Source: Pirellulales bacterium (GTDB lineage: Bacteria > Planctomycetota > Planctomycetia > Pirellulales > DATAWG01). From it: DNA of 64,000 nucleotides. The stretch spans positions 62,001 to 126,000 of the forward strand of contig DATAWG010000042.1 of the NCBI GenBank assembly GCA_036267355.1, in the 5' to 3' direction. Every line of letters starts with the position of its first letter. The stretch's first letter is position 1. The notes under the pieces were generated by a model that searched no databases, was not told the DNA's origin, and saw only the letters and a program-made list of their open reading frames with translations. Positions 24,185-32,936 of the stretch are shown here, piece by piece. Position numbers and translations under genes: made by a program.

Positions 24185-26620
24185 CTACCGCGTCAGCTGC
24201 ATCAGGTCGTTGAACAATTGATTCGTGGTCGTCACCACCTGGGCATTACCCTGGTACGAAGTCGAGGCAAGGATCAAGCTCACAAGACTGGTGCCGATAT
24301 CGGTGTTCGACTCCTCCAAACTGCCGGAGACGACGGTTCCGATGCCTTGCGTGCCGGGCGTTCCTTGCACGGGCAGCCCGGAGTTGACACCGGAGGAAAA
24401 CGTGTTGGCCCCTTCTTGGATCAAGCCGTCGGGGTTCGTAAAATTGGCCAGTTGGATCTGCCCCAACGTGCGCGTCACGCCATTGCTATACACGCCTTGG
24501 ATGCCGCCATCGGAGCCGATGTTGTAGCTGGTGAGCGTTCCCGGCGCGGAGCCGTCTTGATTGGTGACCGACAGCGTCGGCGCCGTGGTCGAAAGGCCCG
24601 ACACTTGTCCAAAATTGAGGTTGAACTGCAGCGACTGCGAAGCCACGTTGGTCCGCTGGATCGACACGGTGTCGTTCGTGACCGATTCCACGTTGCCATT
24701 GCCGTCGAATGTGACGAGCCCCGTGCCGACGGCGGTGCTATTGCCGCTGGTGGGTTCGTTGTCGGGCGACGATGCAAACCAGCGATACGTCGTGCTATTG
24801 CCGTCGACATTTTGCAGCGCCATCGTGATGTTGACGTTCACCGGGATACCCAGCGAGTCGTAGGCAATGAAGTTCGTACTGACCGATTGGCCGACGGCCG
24901 ATTGCGTTGTTTCGAAATTCAAATCGGGATCCGTCGTGGCGGCGCCGCTGGCGGGCGTCATTTGAAACGCCGTGAGAGGGATGGAGACGGCATTGGCGGT
25001 GCCGTTGTTGCTGACGATTTGAATCTGTCCGTCTCCAAGCACAAGGCCCCCTTGGGCAGCCCCGGAAATGTCGCCCGGAATCGGGTTCATCGGATCGGCG
25101 CTTGCGGGCTGGATGCCGCTGGCCTGACTGAGGAAATTGACGAGGTCCTGCACCGTCGTCGTGCTGGTGATTTGAAGCTTGGCAGCGCTGAGCGTCGTGC
25201 CGCCGACATTTCCGGTGTAGGTGAGCGTGCCAACCGAAAACGGCTGGACATAGCCCGTGCCGTTGTATTCCTGCACCTGCGTCAGCAGCGTGTTCGTCGT
25301 GACGGGAGGTCCGTTGAAGTCGAGCTGTTCATAGCCGGAAGAGGAAGAATTCGTAATGGTCGTATCGGACGTATCGTCGACGTATGAAGTGCCGGATGGA
25401 ACAGTCGCCACGGCGTAGAACGACGACGGATCCGCGGCCGTGTTGCGGTAGATTCGCACTTCGCCGCCGGCATATTGGCCGGTCGGCGTGGGCAAGTCGG
25501 ATAAAACGACCTGGTCGTTCGACACGTTCAAAGGCCCGATCAACGGCGAAGGCGCACTCTCCGGCAAGCCCGCCTTGACGAAGGTGACATAGTAGCTGTA
25601 GTTGCCGGAGATGGTCGAGTTGGAGAATTGGGCGGCGGTTTGCAGCGTCGCGTCGCTCGTGGTGTCGGTATAGCCGGCGGCGGCCTGAGCGTTGGTCAGA
25701 CTCGCGTCGAGATAGTAGGCGGGTGTCGCACCGCTTGCGCTCTGATTCGTGGTGCGATAAATGTCCACTCCGACGTATTTGCCGGTACTGTCGGTCGGGA
25801 TATTGCTGAGATCGACGCTCACGTTCGAGTCGCCAGAGGGCACAGTGACACTGAAGCTGATCGGGTCGCTCTGCGTGCCGTCGGCGGTCACGTAAACCGC
25901 CTGGTAGCTGTACGTGCCCGCTTGTAGCGAACCGACGTTTGACGTATCAACGGCGGTCGTCGGGGCGGTTTGCGGTCCGACGGCGATCGCGGCCGTAGCG
26001 CCCGCCGGCGGTGTGGCATAGCTCGAATCGCCGAGCACCGCGCTTTGAACGATTTGAGCCTGGTTGGCCACTGCCCCGGTTGGTGGAAGGTCGCCTTCGA
26101 GGGCGACATTCTGCGTCGCCTGGGCGACGGTTGAGGTTCCCAGCGGAATCGTGAGCGGCACAAGTTGCGTCGTATTCAGATTGAAATCGTCGTCGACGCC
26201 GTAGCCCAATAGCGAATCGCCCGACGCGGTGACCAATTGGTTTTCCGAATTGGTTTGAAATTCGCCGTCGCGGGTGTAGAGCGTTTGGCCTGCGTTTCCT
26301 TGAACCATGAAGAAGCCATCGCCCTGGACGGCCATGTCCGAGGGGCTGGAACTCGTTTGCAACGTACCCTGAGAGAAATTCGGAGTGATTTCCGCCACCT
26401 GCACGCCCAAACCGATCTGGCTTGGGTTGGTACCGCCGGAGTCGCCCGAGGGAGCCGACCCCAAACTGGTCGTTTGAGCGAATTGCGTTGCGAACACGGG
26501 CGACGAGGCCTTGTAGCCGATCGTGCTCGAGTTGGCGAGATTGTTGCCGATCACGTTGATCGACGTTTCCGCCGCGTTCAATCCCGTAAGCGCGGTGCTG
26601 AGTGCGGATGCTAAACCCAT
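24185..26620 (-). CDS. flgE: Flagellar hook protein FlgE with duplicated Fn3-like insertion
   Basis: 811 residues, about twice the enterobacterial FlgE. The N-terminal D0/D1 part is classical (ALSTALTGLNAAETSINVIGNNLAN, residues 5-30; SSPSDMAVQGDGFF near 91). The C-terminus ends with GTSLVSLILASTSYQGNAQ (776-794) and NQLFNDLMQL. Between them, residues about 235-322 and 339-421 are two related beta-rich units (AGTYSYQAVYV... and SGNYSYYVTFV..., each with an xIYR strand and a YxDDT-type end), resembling fibronectin type III folds. A FlgE domain follows near 570-640. ATG 26620 has AGGA 7 nt upstream. Follows flgD; a terminator lies downstream. Confidence 0.95.
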   Translation of the reverse strand: MGLASALSTALTGLNAAETSINVIGNNLANSSTIGYKASSPVFATQFAQTTSLGSAPSGDSGGTNPSQIGLGVQVAEITPNFSQGTLQTSSSPSDMAVQGDGFFMVQGNAGQTLYTRDGEFQTNSENQLVTASGDSLLGYGVDDDFNLNTTQLVPLTIPLGTSTVAQATQNVALEGDLPPTGAVANQAQIVQSAVLGDSSYATPPAGATAAIAVGPQTAPTTAVDTSNVGSLQAGTYSYQAVYVTADGTQSDPISFSVTVPSGDSNVSVDLSNIPTDSTGKYVGVDIYRTTNQSASGATPAYYLDASLTNAQAAAGYTDTTSDATLQTAAQFSNSTISGNYSYYVTFVKAGLPESAPSPLIGPLNVSNDQVVLSDLPTPTGQYAGGEVRIYRNTAADPSSFYAVATVPSGTSYVDDTSDTTITNSSSSGYEQLDFNGPPVTTNTLLTQVQEYNGTGYVQPFSVGTLTYTGNVGGTTLSAAKLQITSTTTVQDLVNFLSQASGIQPASADPMNPIPGDISGAAQGGLVLGDGQIQIVSNNGTANAVSIPLTAFQMTPASGAATTDPDLNFETTQSAVGQSVSTNFIAYDSLGIPVNVNITMALQNVDGNSTTYRWFASSPDNEPTSGNSTAVGTGLVTFDGNGNVESVTNDTVSIQRTNVASQSLQFNLNFGQVSGLSTTAPTLSVTNQDGSAPGTLTSYNIGSDGGIQGVYSNGVTRTLGQIQLANFTNPDGLIQEGANTFSSGVNSGLPVQGTPGTQGIGTVVSGSLEESNTDIGTSLVSLILASTSYQGNAQVVTTTNQLFNDLMQLTR

Positions 26621-26772
26621 GATCGCGTCCTTTGACTGGCAAGTTGCCGCCACACCTGCCGGTTCCACCGGAAGGCACGACGTTGTTCTTTTTTAATCGT
26701 CTTCGACGCCCGGCTCCGCCAAGCGCCGAGTACGGATCGCTATCTTCTCGATCCCATCGGCAATCGACCAAG

Positions 26773-27330
26773 CTACGAACTGCCTCCCGTGGCTGCCGCG
26801 GCGGCGCTCGCGGCGTTGTTCACCACGTTCGCCGCGTTGGCGGCGGCCGTGCCGCCGCTCGACAATGCCTGCTCCACGGCGGCCAACGTGGATGCCGCCG
26901 CCGCATTGTTGCTCGTCGACAACACGCCCGTGACGTTCGCCAACGGAACGGTTTGCGTTCCCACTTGCAGCGAGGGTGTGCCGTCGGAAATACTCACCTG
27001 ACTGACGACTCCCGACGCGGCATTGCCATTGGAATCGGTGCCGGCAATCGTTGCGCCGATCATTGCGGTCGCGTTCGACAGTGCCTGGCCGACCTGCATT
27101 GCTTGCAACGTGGTTGTCAACTGGTTGCTAGCGGAAATTTGCTGCATATCACCGATCTGTGTCATCAGGTCGGTGTTCGACATCGGATTCATGGGATCCT
27201 GATTCTGCATTTCCGCCAACATCATTTGGAGAAATTGGCTCGTGTTGACCGTCCCCAGCGTGTTCAAGGCGGCGGTGGTCGAAGCATCCAGACCGGACGA
27301 GTTGGTGGAACCGACACTACCGGTAGACAT
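26773..27330 (-). CDS. flgD: Hook capping scaffold protein FlgD (short form)
   Basis: 185 residues. The conserved N-terminal motif FLQMMLAEMQNQDPMNPMSNTD (about 33-54) is clear; it holds the export and capping region. The following part is Ala/Ser/Thr-rich, with a single beta-like stretch (VVSQVSISDGTPSLQVGTQTVPL). The usual C-terminal Fn3/Tudor domain pair of FlgD is missing or reduced, and the last 45 residues are almost all Ala/Asn/Ser/Val. A good AAGGA ribosome site precedes ATG 27330. Confidence 0.85.
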   Translation of the reverse strand: MSTGSVGSTNSSGLDASTTAALNTLGTVNTSQFLQMMLAEMQNQDPMNPMSNTDLMTQIGDMQQISASNQLTTTLQAMQVGQALSNATAMIGATIAGTDSNGNAASGVVSQVSISDGTPSLQVGTQTVPLANVTGVLSTSNNAAAASTLAAVEQALSSGGTAAANAANVVNNAASAAAAATGGSS

Positions 27331-27363
27331 AGCTCGTTCCTTCGATTCGGAAGCAAGGTTCGT

Positions 27364-29442
27364 TCAAACGACGACGTTTAGTTGCCCGCTGCCGCCGAGC
27401 AAACTGGAAGTATCGGAACTTGGAGTTGCCGCTTGGCTGGTCGCGGTAGTCGAATTGGTTCGTGGCACATAGATTGGCGATTGGTTCTGCGAATTGGCAA
27501 AACCCGAACCGGATGCAGTCCCGCCGCCGGACTGATCTTTCAGGTCCACATCGAAGTGATCGATTTTGATATTTTGATCCGCAAGGCGCTGGCGCAAAGC
27601 GGGCAGATTGTCGAGCAACATGTTGCGGGCGGCAGCGGTTTCGGTCTCGACATGCGCCGTCATCGCTCCGCCGCTCATCGTGATTTCCAGTTTCATCGAA
27701 CCGAGTTGCGGTGGGCTGAGGCGAAGCCGAATCATTCCCCCTTCGTCGTCGGCAGCTTGAAATGCCTTTGCAACGCGCTGCACGAATCGCACCCGATCTA
27801 CTTCGCCGCCGTTCGAGGCGCCTCCGGAACTGGCGGCATTTGAGGCCGACGACGCCGCTGCCCGGCCCGTGTTTGCCGCAGTTGGAGTTCCGGCGGCATT
27901 CGCACCGCTCGCGGCGGGGTTAGCAACTGTTCCGGGCGCGGAGGTTGTCGCCGAGGCGGCTGGTGCGGTACCGGCCTTGGCCGCCACGTCGCCGGCGCCG
28001 TTCGTGCCGCCCGATGCGGCCGCGGCAAGCACCGCGCCCGCGGCGCCTGCCGCCATCGCGGCGCCAACCGAAGCAGCTTCGATCGCCACTCCCGCGATAT
28101 TGTCATCCGCGGCCGACGAAGAGTTTTCCGCCGGAGATTGTTTTGCGGAACGTGAGCCGCTGGACGCGGATCGCGACGAGGCGGAAACGGCTTCGTCGTC
28201 AGTGGATACGCCGTCGCCCGAGGCGAAGCCCGACGCCACCGTCGCATCGGCATCCGCAACTGATTGAGCATCGTCCGCTGCGTCGTTTGCAGTTGGCTCG
28301 GTATCCGAGCCGGTTCCGTCCGGTTGATTTGTCGCAGCGGCGCTCTGCAGCTTGGCGTCGGCCGCCGGAACCGGCTCGGCAGTGGCAGATACAACGACAA
28401 TTGTCGTGGTAGCAGCCGTCAACACGTCAGCGGTGCCGGTGGTGGCGGCATCTGCGTCCGAATCGCTGTGAGGATGAATCGTGCTCGAAGCTTTCTTGGA
28501 TTGGCCGGACGCTTCGGCGCCCGTCCCCTTCCCTGCCGAGCTCGTCACGGACGGAGCGACCTCGCTCGCATTGGACGCGGTGGCCGTCTTCGCCGCGGCG
28601 CTATTGATGGCGGCGGCACTTATCTTGCCCCGAGCGGCGGCAGCCTTGGCGGCAGCGATCGCGTGCGACTGTGCGGGAGAAGTGGGCGTTGCCGTTTTCG
28701 GATTCGTGCCGGCTGTCGTCCCGCTCTCTGTCGCAGCATCGCTTTCGGCGGTATCGGACTGCCCAGATGGATCCTTCGGTTGCGATGGACGGCTGGTTTG
28801 GCCCCCCTGCCCTGTCGGATTGGCCGGCGGATTCGCGGAACTCGCAGGAGCTTGAACAGGACTCGCGGGCGGCGAGGCTGGGTTGCCTTGCGTCTCCGAT
28901 GAACCTTGCGATTGCGTGGATTCATCCGGATGGGCGCCTGTGTTCGAATCTCGATCTGCATTTTGCACGGCACCGGCTTCCGTCGACCAACTATTTTCGG
29001 TTTGCAAGGAATTGACGTGGGCCGCTAGATCGTTCGACGACGAAAAGTTAGACGGGCCTGTATCGCCAGCCGACTCGGCCGATGTGAAGTCGCTCACGGC
29101 CGTGTTATACGGCGAGCCATACGACGCGTCGTCGGGAAAGCTGTCTTGGGCAGTGGTCGAATCGTCGAACGCATTCGACGCCGTGGTCGGCGAATCGTTG
29201 AACGCGGGATTGGTGCTCCAGAGGCTTTGGCCCGGGTCAAAAGCTGTCTGATCAAAGGCCGTCGGATCGGCGGTCGCCGGATCGGAGCCTGCCGCGTCGA
29301 ACAACGGCGAGCTCAAGCCCAGCTGAGAGGCGCGTTGCAATGCGTCGTCGAACGTGCCGTCGGCAAACATTGCACCCAAGCTGAGCGTGGTTTGCCCCAG
29401 CGGTGGGAAAGCAGTCGAATTGTCGAGGGCAAAAGAAGACAT
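27364..29442 (-). CDS. fliK: Flagellar hook-length control protein (FliK-like)
   Basis: 692 residues. The first about 560 are low-complexity (Ser/Thr/Ala/Asp/Gln/Pro), as expected for a secreted molecular ruler. The C-terminal Flg_hook domain is recognised at about 575-655 by FVQRVAKAFQAADDEGGMIRL, LSPPQLGSMKLEITMSGG and LPALRQRLADQNIKIDHFDVD. FliK measures hook length and switches FlhB specificity. Position directly upstream of flgD supports the call. The rest of the sequence has no identity of its own. Confidence 0.85.
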   Translation of the reverse strand: MSSFALDNSTAFPPLGQTTLSLGAMFADGTFDDALQRASQLGLSSPLFDAAGSDPATADPTAFDQTAFDPGQSLWSTNPAFNDSPTTASNAFDDSTTAQDSFPDDASYGSPYNTAVSDFTSAESAGDTGPSNFSSSNDLAAHVNSLQTENSWSTEAGAVQNADRDSNTGAHPDESTQSQGSSETQGNPASPPASPVQAPASSANPPANPTGQGGQTSRPSQPKDPSGQSDTAESDAATESGTTAGTNPKTATPTSPAQSHAIAAAKAAAARGKISAAAINSAAAKTATASNASEVAPSVTSSAGKGTGAEASGQSKKASSTIHPHSDSDADAATTGTADVLTAATTTIVVVSATAEPVPAADAKLQSAAATNQPDGTGSDTEPTANDAADDAQSVADADATVASGFASGDGVSTDDEAVSASSRSASSGSRSAKQSPAENSSSAADDNIAGVAIEAASVGAAMAAGAAGAVLAAAASGGTNGAGDVAAKAGTAPAASATTSAPGTVANPAASGANAAGTPTAANTGRAAASSASNAASSGGASNGGEVDRVRFVQRVAKAFQAADDEGGMIRLRLSPPQLGSMKLEITMSGGAMTAHVETETAAARNMLLDNLPALRQRLADQNIKIDHFDVDLKDQSGGGTASGSGFANSQNQSPIYVPRTNSTTATSQAATPSSDTSSLLGGSGQLNVVV

Positions 29443-29467
29443 GCGTTCGGATCAGGCTCGTTCGAGG

Positions 29468-30157
29468 CTATTTCTGTTGCGGATTGAACTTCTTCAGTTC
29501 CTGCTGTGTTTGATTAATCGACGTTATGTCGGGAATTCCCTCGCGGATCAGCCGCAGGATTTCCTCGAGCTTCTTGGCTTCGTCTGGGGTTTTGAACTCG
29601 CCGATGATCCGGGCCCGCTTGGTGATCGTAATGCCTGAGAGAATTGCGACGACCTCGTTTTGCTCTCCAGCATCGATCATGGCCAGGATTTCTTCCTTAG
29701 CCTGTTTGGGCTTGATGTTTTCCCAGATCAACTGCATGTTCTCCCGGCCATCGACGATCGCTTTGTTTCTCCTTTCGTCGAGCACTTTTTCGAAGCCCGT
29801 TTTCAAGAGTTCGTACTGCGCCCGTTCGTCGGTCAGTTTGCGTTGCTCGAATCGCACCCGGTCGAGGTTGCTATCGATCGCTTGTTCGCGCAGCTCGAGT
29901 TGTCGGCTTTGTATGGCTCGCTGCCGTTCGACTTCATCGAGCGAAGGTTGCTCTGCCGCCTGTGGTGCTTTGGCCACTTGTTCGACTGCCTGAGCAACGG
30001 GCTCGGTCCCCCGGGCGACTGCCGCCATTCGGTCGAGTTTCTCCTCGTCCAAAACACCGTGCGTCCACAAGTATCCGAATACGATTGCCGCCGTGAGCAC
30101 GGTGGCCACGCACAAGTACACGAACAGCGCTCCTCCCGTCGAAATTAGTTTTCCCAT
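29468..30157 (-). CDS. MotE-like flagellar protein (MgtE N-terminal-domain type)
   Basis: 229 residues. Membrane segment at about 9-31 (ALFVYLCVATVLTAAIVFGYLW), a charged coiled coil at about 75-135 (RQRAIQSRQLELREQAIDS, FEQRKLTDERAQYELLK) and a C-terminal region with IWENIKPKQAKEEILAMID and VAILSGITITKRARIIGEF. The last resembles the MgtE intracellular N domain found in MotE/FlbB-type proteins that aid stator or FliK-related steps. The ATG overlaps the fliJ stop (TAATG), and fliK follows; this gene position matches MotE in other bacteria. Confidence 0.75.
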   Translation of the reverse strand: MGKLISTGGALFVYLCVATVLTAAIVFGYLWTHGVLDEEKLDRMAAVARGTEPVAQAVEQVAKAPQAAEQPSLDEVERQRAIQSRQLELREQAIDSNLDRVRFEQRKLTDERAQYELLKTGFEKVLDERRNKAIVDGRENMQLIWENIKPKQAKEEILAMIDAGEQNEVVAILSGITITKRARIIGEFKTPDEAKKLEEILRLIREGIPDITSINQTQQELKKFNPQQK

Positions 30158-30609
30158 TACGGCGTCTCCTTCCGGTCATGCCGAAGGACCGCCAGTTCGT
30201 CGAGCCGCTTGAACTCCTTCAGGGCCTCTTCTTCGTCGTGTCGCTGTTGCTGCGAGTCGCGCAGTTTTTCCAACACCCGCACGTCGCGGTCGGCCGCCAC
30301 GAGCGCCGCGCGCCGTTTCTGCATCTCGGCGACGACCGCCTGCCGCTGTTGATCGGCCGATTGGCGTTGTGCCTTGAGGATCATTTCGTATCGCGCCAAG
30401 TCCGTTAATAAATCGACGTCGACACTTCTTGCGCGCGCAGCGTCGACATACTGGCGGCGTCCGGCCGTCAGTTCGTCGTCGATCGTAGCGATTCGTTCGA
30501 GGATCAATTGCTCCGCACGCTGCGCGTCGGCGAGATGCGCGCGACGTTCATCGCGCCACGCTTCGCGAAGCCGCAGGAGTGTCGCCAATCGAAATTGAAA
30601 ATTCGCCAT
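30157..30609 (-). CDS. fliJ: Flagellar export chaperone FliJ
   Basis: 150 residues, almost wholly alpha-helical coiled coil, starting MANFQFRLATLLRLREAWRD as in FliJ. FliJ sits in the FliI ATPase ring and links it to FlhA. Overlaps the next gene by one base (TAATG). The R5 palindrome 30665-30738 separates it from fliI. Confidence 0.85.
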   Translation of the reverse strand: MANFQFRLATLLRLREAWRDERRAHLADAQRAEQLILERIATIDDELTAGRRQYVDAARARSVDVDLLTDLARYEMILKAQRQSADQQRQAVVAEMQKRRAALVAADRDVRVLEKLRDSQQQRHDEEEALKEFKRLDELAVLRHDRKETP

Positions 30610-30664
30610 CCTTGCCGAACCATGCCCTCACTAGATTGGTTGCGATTGCCTCAGCCGTTCCGAT

Positions 30665-30738
30665 GTGTACCACTGGCTCCGTCAGTGTCTCGTCGCAACA
30701 CCGTTCGGCCCAGCACCTGACATTGCCAGTGGCACACG
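30665..30738. repeat. Palindromic repeat family R5, intergenic copy
   Basis: GTACCACTGGCTCCGTCAGTG at the left and TTGCCAGTGGCACACGAG at the right; arms match the palindrome found inside flhG at 10598-10641. Lies between fliI and fliJ. Confidence 0.75.
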
Positions 30739-30766
30739 AGCCACGTTCTTTCTCTTCTCCTCAGTC

Positions 30767-32158
30767 CTAGAGCGTAATGCCTCCGCCAGTCGCGGCTGCC
30801 GGCGCGGCGTTCGCCGTTGCCGGCGCAGCGCTGACTCCCGCGGCTCCTGGCGGATGCATCATTCGATTGTGCAGCCGCACAAGCGCTGCCACGGCGTCGG
30901 CCAGCTTTACCGGCTCCTCGACGCGTTGCCGCAGAAATCGATTCATCTCGTCCTGCAAATCGATCGACAAATCGACGCTACGGTTGCTTCCCCGCCGATA
31001 GGCGCCGATCGAAATCAGATCTTCGTTGTCTCGATGCGCGCCGAGCAGTTCGCGCAGCGCGAGGGCCGCGTCTTGATGTGCCCGCGGCGTAATGTCGCTC
31101 ATCAATCGACTCAAGCTGGTCAGGATATCGATGGCCGGATAATGCCCGCGGCCGGCCATCTTGCGTGACAACCAGACGTGGCCGTCCAACAGCCCGCGCA
31201 CCGCGTCGGCGATCGGCTCCTGCGGATCGTCGCCTTCCACCAACACCGAGTAAAAGCCGGTGATGCTTCCGCGCGTTGTCCGGCCGGCGCGTTCGACCAG
31301 CTTTGGCAGCAAACCGAACACCGAGGGCGGATAGCCGCGCGTCGTCGGTGGTTCGCCGGCGGCGAGACCGATTTCGCGCTGGGCCATCGCGAAGCGAGTG
31401 AGCGAATCCATGATCAATAGCACGTCGCGGCCGGCGTCGCGGAAATATTCGGCGATGGCCGTGGCCGTTTGCGCCGCTTGGACGCGCAACAGGGCCGGTT
31501 CGTCGCTCGTGGCGACGACGACGACGCTGCGGGCCAAGCCTTCGGATCCGAGATCGCGTTCAAGAAACTCGTTCACCTCGCGGCCACGTTCGCCGACCAA
31601 GGCGATCACGTTCACGTCGGCCGCCGTGTAGCGCGACATCATGCCGAGCAGCACGCTTTTGCCGACGCCCGATCCGGCGAAGATTCCCATGCGCTGCCCG
31701 CGACCGCACGTGAGCATTCCATCGAGGGCGCGGATCCCGGTGCCCAAGGGCTGGTCGATGCGCGGCCGCTCGAATGCGGGCGGAGCGGCGCACTCGCGCG
31801 GCGTCCGATCGCCGAGGGCCGGCTGCGGTCGGCCATCGATCGCCCGGCCATGGGCGTCGACCACGCGTCCCAATAGCCCGTCGCCCACGCGCAGCCATCG
31901 CGTCGTCCCCAGCAGCCGCACGCGGTTGCCGCGGCGCACGCCGTTCAAATCGCTATAGGGATAAACGAGCGTGATCGCGTCGCGGAAGCCGATCACTTCG
32001 GCCCGCAGCGGTGTGCCCGTCTGCCGCTCGATCTCCACGAGCGCGCCGACCGGGGCCGGAAAATCGGCCACTGCGGCCGTCATGCCCGAGGTGCGAACGA
32101 CGCTGCCCACCAGGGCCGTCGGCATGACGCGATCAAGCTGAGCGAGAAGGGATTGCAT
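30767..32158 (-). CDS. fliI: Flagellum-specific ATPase FliI
   Basis: 463 residues, homologous to the F1 beta subunit. Walker A is GSGVGKS in MGIFAGSGVGKSVLLGMM; Walker B region is DVLLIMDSLTRFAMAQREIGLA; GERGREVNEF is the usual adjacent loop. C-terminal domain ends with an Ala/Pro-rich tail (about 440-463) not typical of the family. The start ATG 32158 directly abuts a G-rich tract (C-rich on this strand), so no Shine-Dalgarno is present. Acts with FliH and FliJ in export. Confidence 0.97.
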   Translation of the reverse strand: MQSLLAQLDRVMPTALVGSVVRTSGMTAAVADFPAPVGALVEIERQTGTPLRAEVIGFRDAITLVYPYSDLNGVRRGNRVRLLGTTRWLRVGDGLLGRVVDAHGRAIDGRPQPALGDRTPRECAAPPAFERPRIDQPLGTGIRALDGMLTCGRGQRMGIFAGSGVGKSVLLGMMSRYTAADVNVIALVGERGREVNEFLERDLGSEGLARSVVVVATSDEPALLRVQAAQTATAIAEYFRDAGRDVLLIMDSLTRFAMAQREIGLAAGEPPTTRGYPPSVFGLLPKLVERAGRTTRGSITGFYSVLVEGDDPQEPIADAVRGLLDGHVWLSRKMAGRGHYPAIDILTSLSRLMSDITPRAHQDAALALRELLGAHRDNEDLISIGAYRRGSNRSVDLSIDLQDEMNRFLRQRVEEPVKLADAVAALVRLHNRMMHPPGAAGVSAAPATANAAPAAATGGGITL

Positions 32159-32160
32159 CA

Positions 32161-32194
32161 GGAGAAGGGGTGGGGGTGAGGGGTGCAGGGTTAG
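32161..32194 (+). repeat. G-rich tract between fliH and fliI
   Basis: GGAGAAGGGGTGGGGGTGAG and flanks, ending in CAGGGTTAG. It covers the position where the fliI ribosome site would be. Confidence 0.65.
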
Positions 32195-32204
32195 AATGGA
32201 TCGC

Positions 32205-32873
32205 TTACGCGTCGTTGGCGCGGGTCAGTTCTTGTTCGATTCGGGATAATTGGGCTTCGAATTGCTGATCGATCGAGCCGTGCAAGGTTTCAACCCGGCA
32301 GCCACCGGCAGTAATCTGCGAGTCGGCAAGAATCTCGGCGCCGCCGATACGGCCGAGTTCTTTCGTCAATCGGGCAATATTCGGTTGCAATGTTTCGTGG
32401 TCGTCGGGATTCAAGAGAATCCGCACTTGCGAGCTGCCCGCCGCCATTTCCAACGCCTCGCGCACCAATTTCGATGTCACCTCGGGAAGATCGGGCGTTT
32501 TGCCACGGACAACTTTGCCCGCAATCGCGGCAGCCAGTCGCACGGTGCTCCGCTCCCATTGTCCGAGCCATGCCTGTTTGGCATCGGCGATATTGTTGAC
32601 CACCGTCTGCAGGGCCGGCAGGAGCGTTTGCATTCGCTTGCCGACTTTGTCGTCCAACACTTTTTCCGCGGCTCGCATGGCCGCCTGCCGTCCTTCTTCT
32701 TCTGCCTGGCGACGGATCGCGTCGGCCTGCCGCTGCGCATCGGCAATGATTTGCGCCGCTTGGGCACGAATCTTGTCGAGGTACTTCGTAGCCTGCTGCG
32801 TCACATCCTCGAGGTTGAACGCAACCTGCTGCGGACCCCGCAACGAACCGCCGGATTTAATGATCGTAGACAT
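32205..32873 (-). CDS. fliH: Flagellar assembly protein FliH
   Basis: 222 residues. Long charged helix at about 18-75 (QATKYLDKIRAQAAQIIADAQ, RRQAEEEGRQAAMRAAEKVL), then the FliH/V-type ATPase E-subunit domain (KVVRGKTPDLPEVTSKLVREAL; RILLNPDDHETL; GCRVETLHGSIDQQFEAQL). FliH regulates FliI. ATG 32873 is used; a TTG one codon earlier is also possible. Confidence 0.9.
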   Translation of the reverse strand: MSTIIKSGGSLRGPQQVAFNLEDVTQQATKYLDKIRAQAAQIIADAQRQADAIRRQAEEEGRQAAMRAAEKVLDDKVGKRMQTLLPALQTVVNNIADAKQAWLGQWERSTVRLAAAIAGKVVRGKTPDLPEVTSKLVREALEMAAGSSQVRILLNPDDHETLQPNIARLTKELGRIGGAEILADSQITAGGCRVETLHGSIDQQFEAQLSRIEQELTRANDA

Positions 32874-32936
32874 CAAGAATTCGTTCTTCGGTCGTCAATC
32901 TTTTTTTATTCGTTCCTCGTCCCTCGTCCCTGCCTG

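Noticed and set aside
24218-25387. 389-codon plus-strand frame antisense to flgE
   Set aside because: Shadow of flgE codon bias; Arg/Gly/Asp-rich with no family features.
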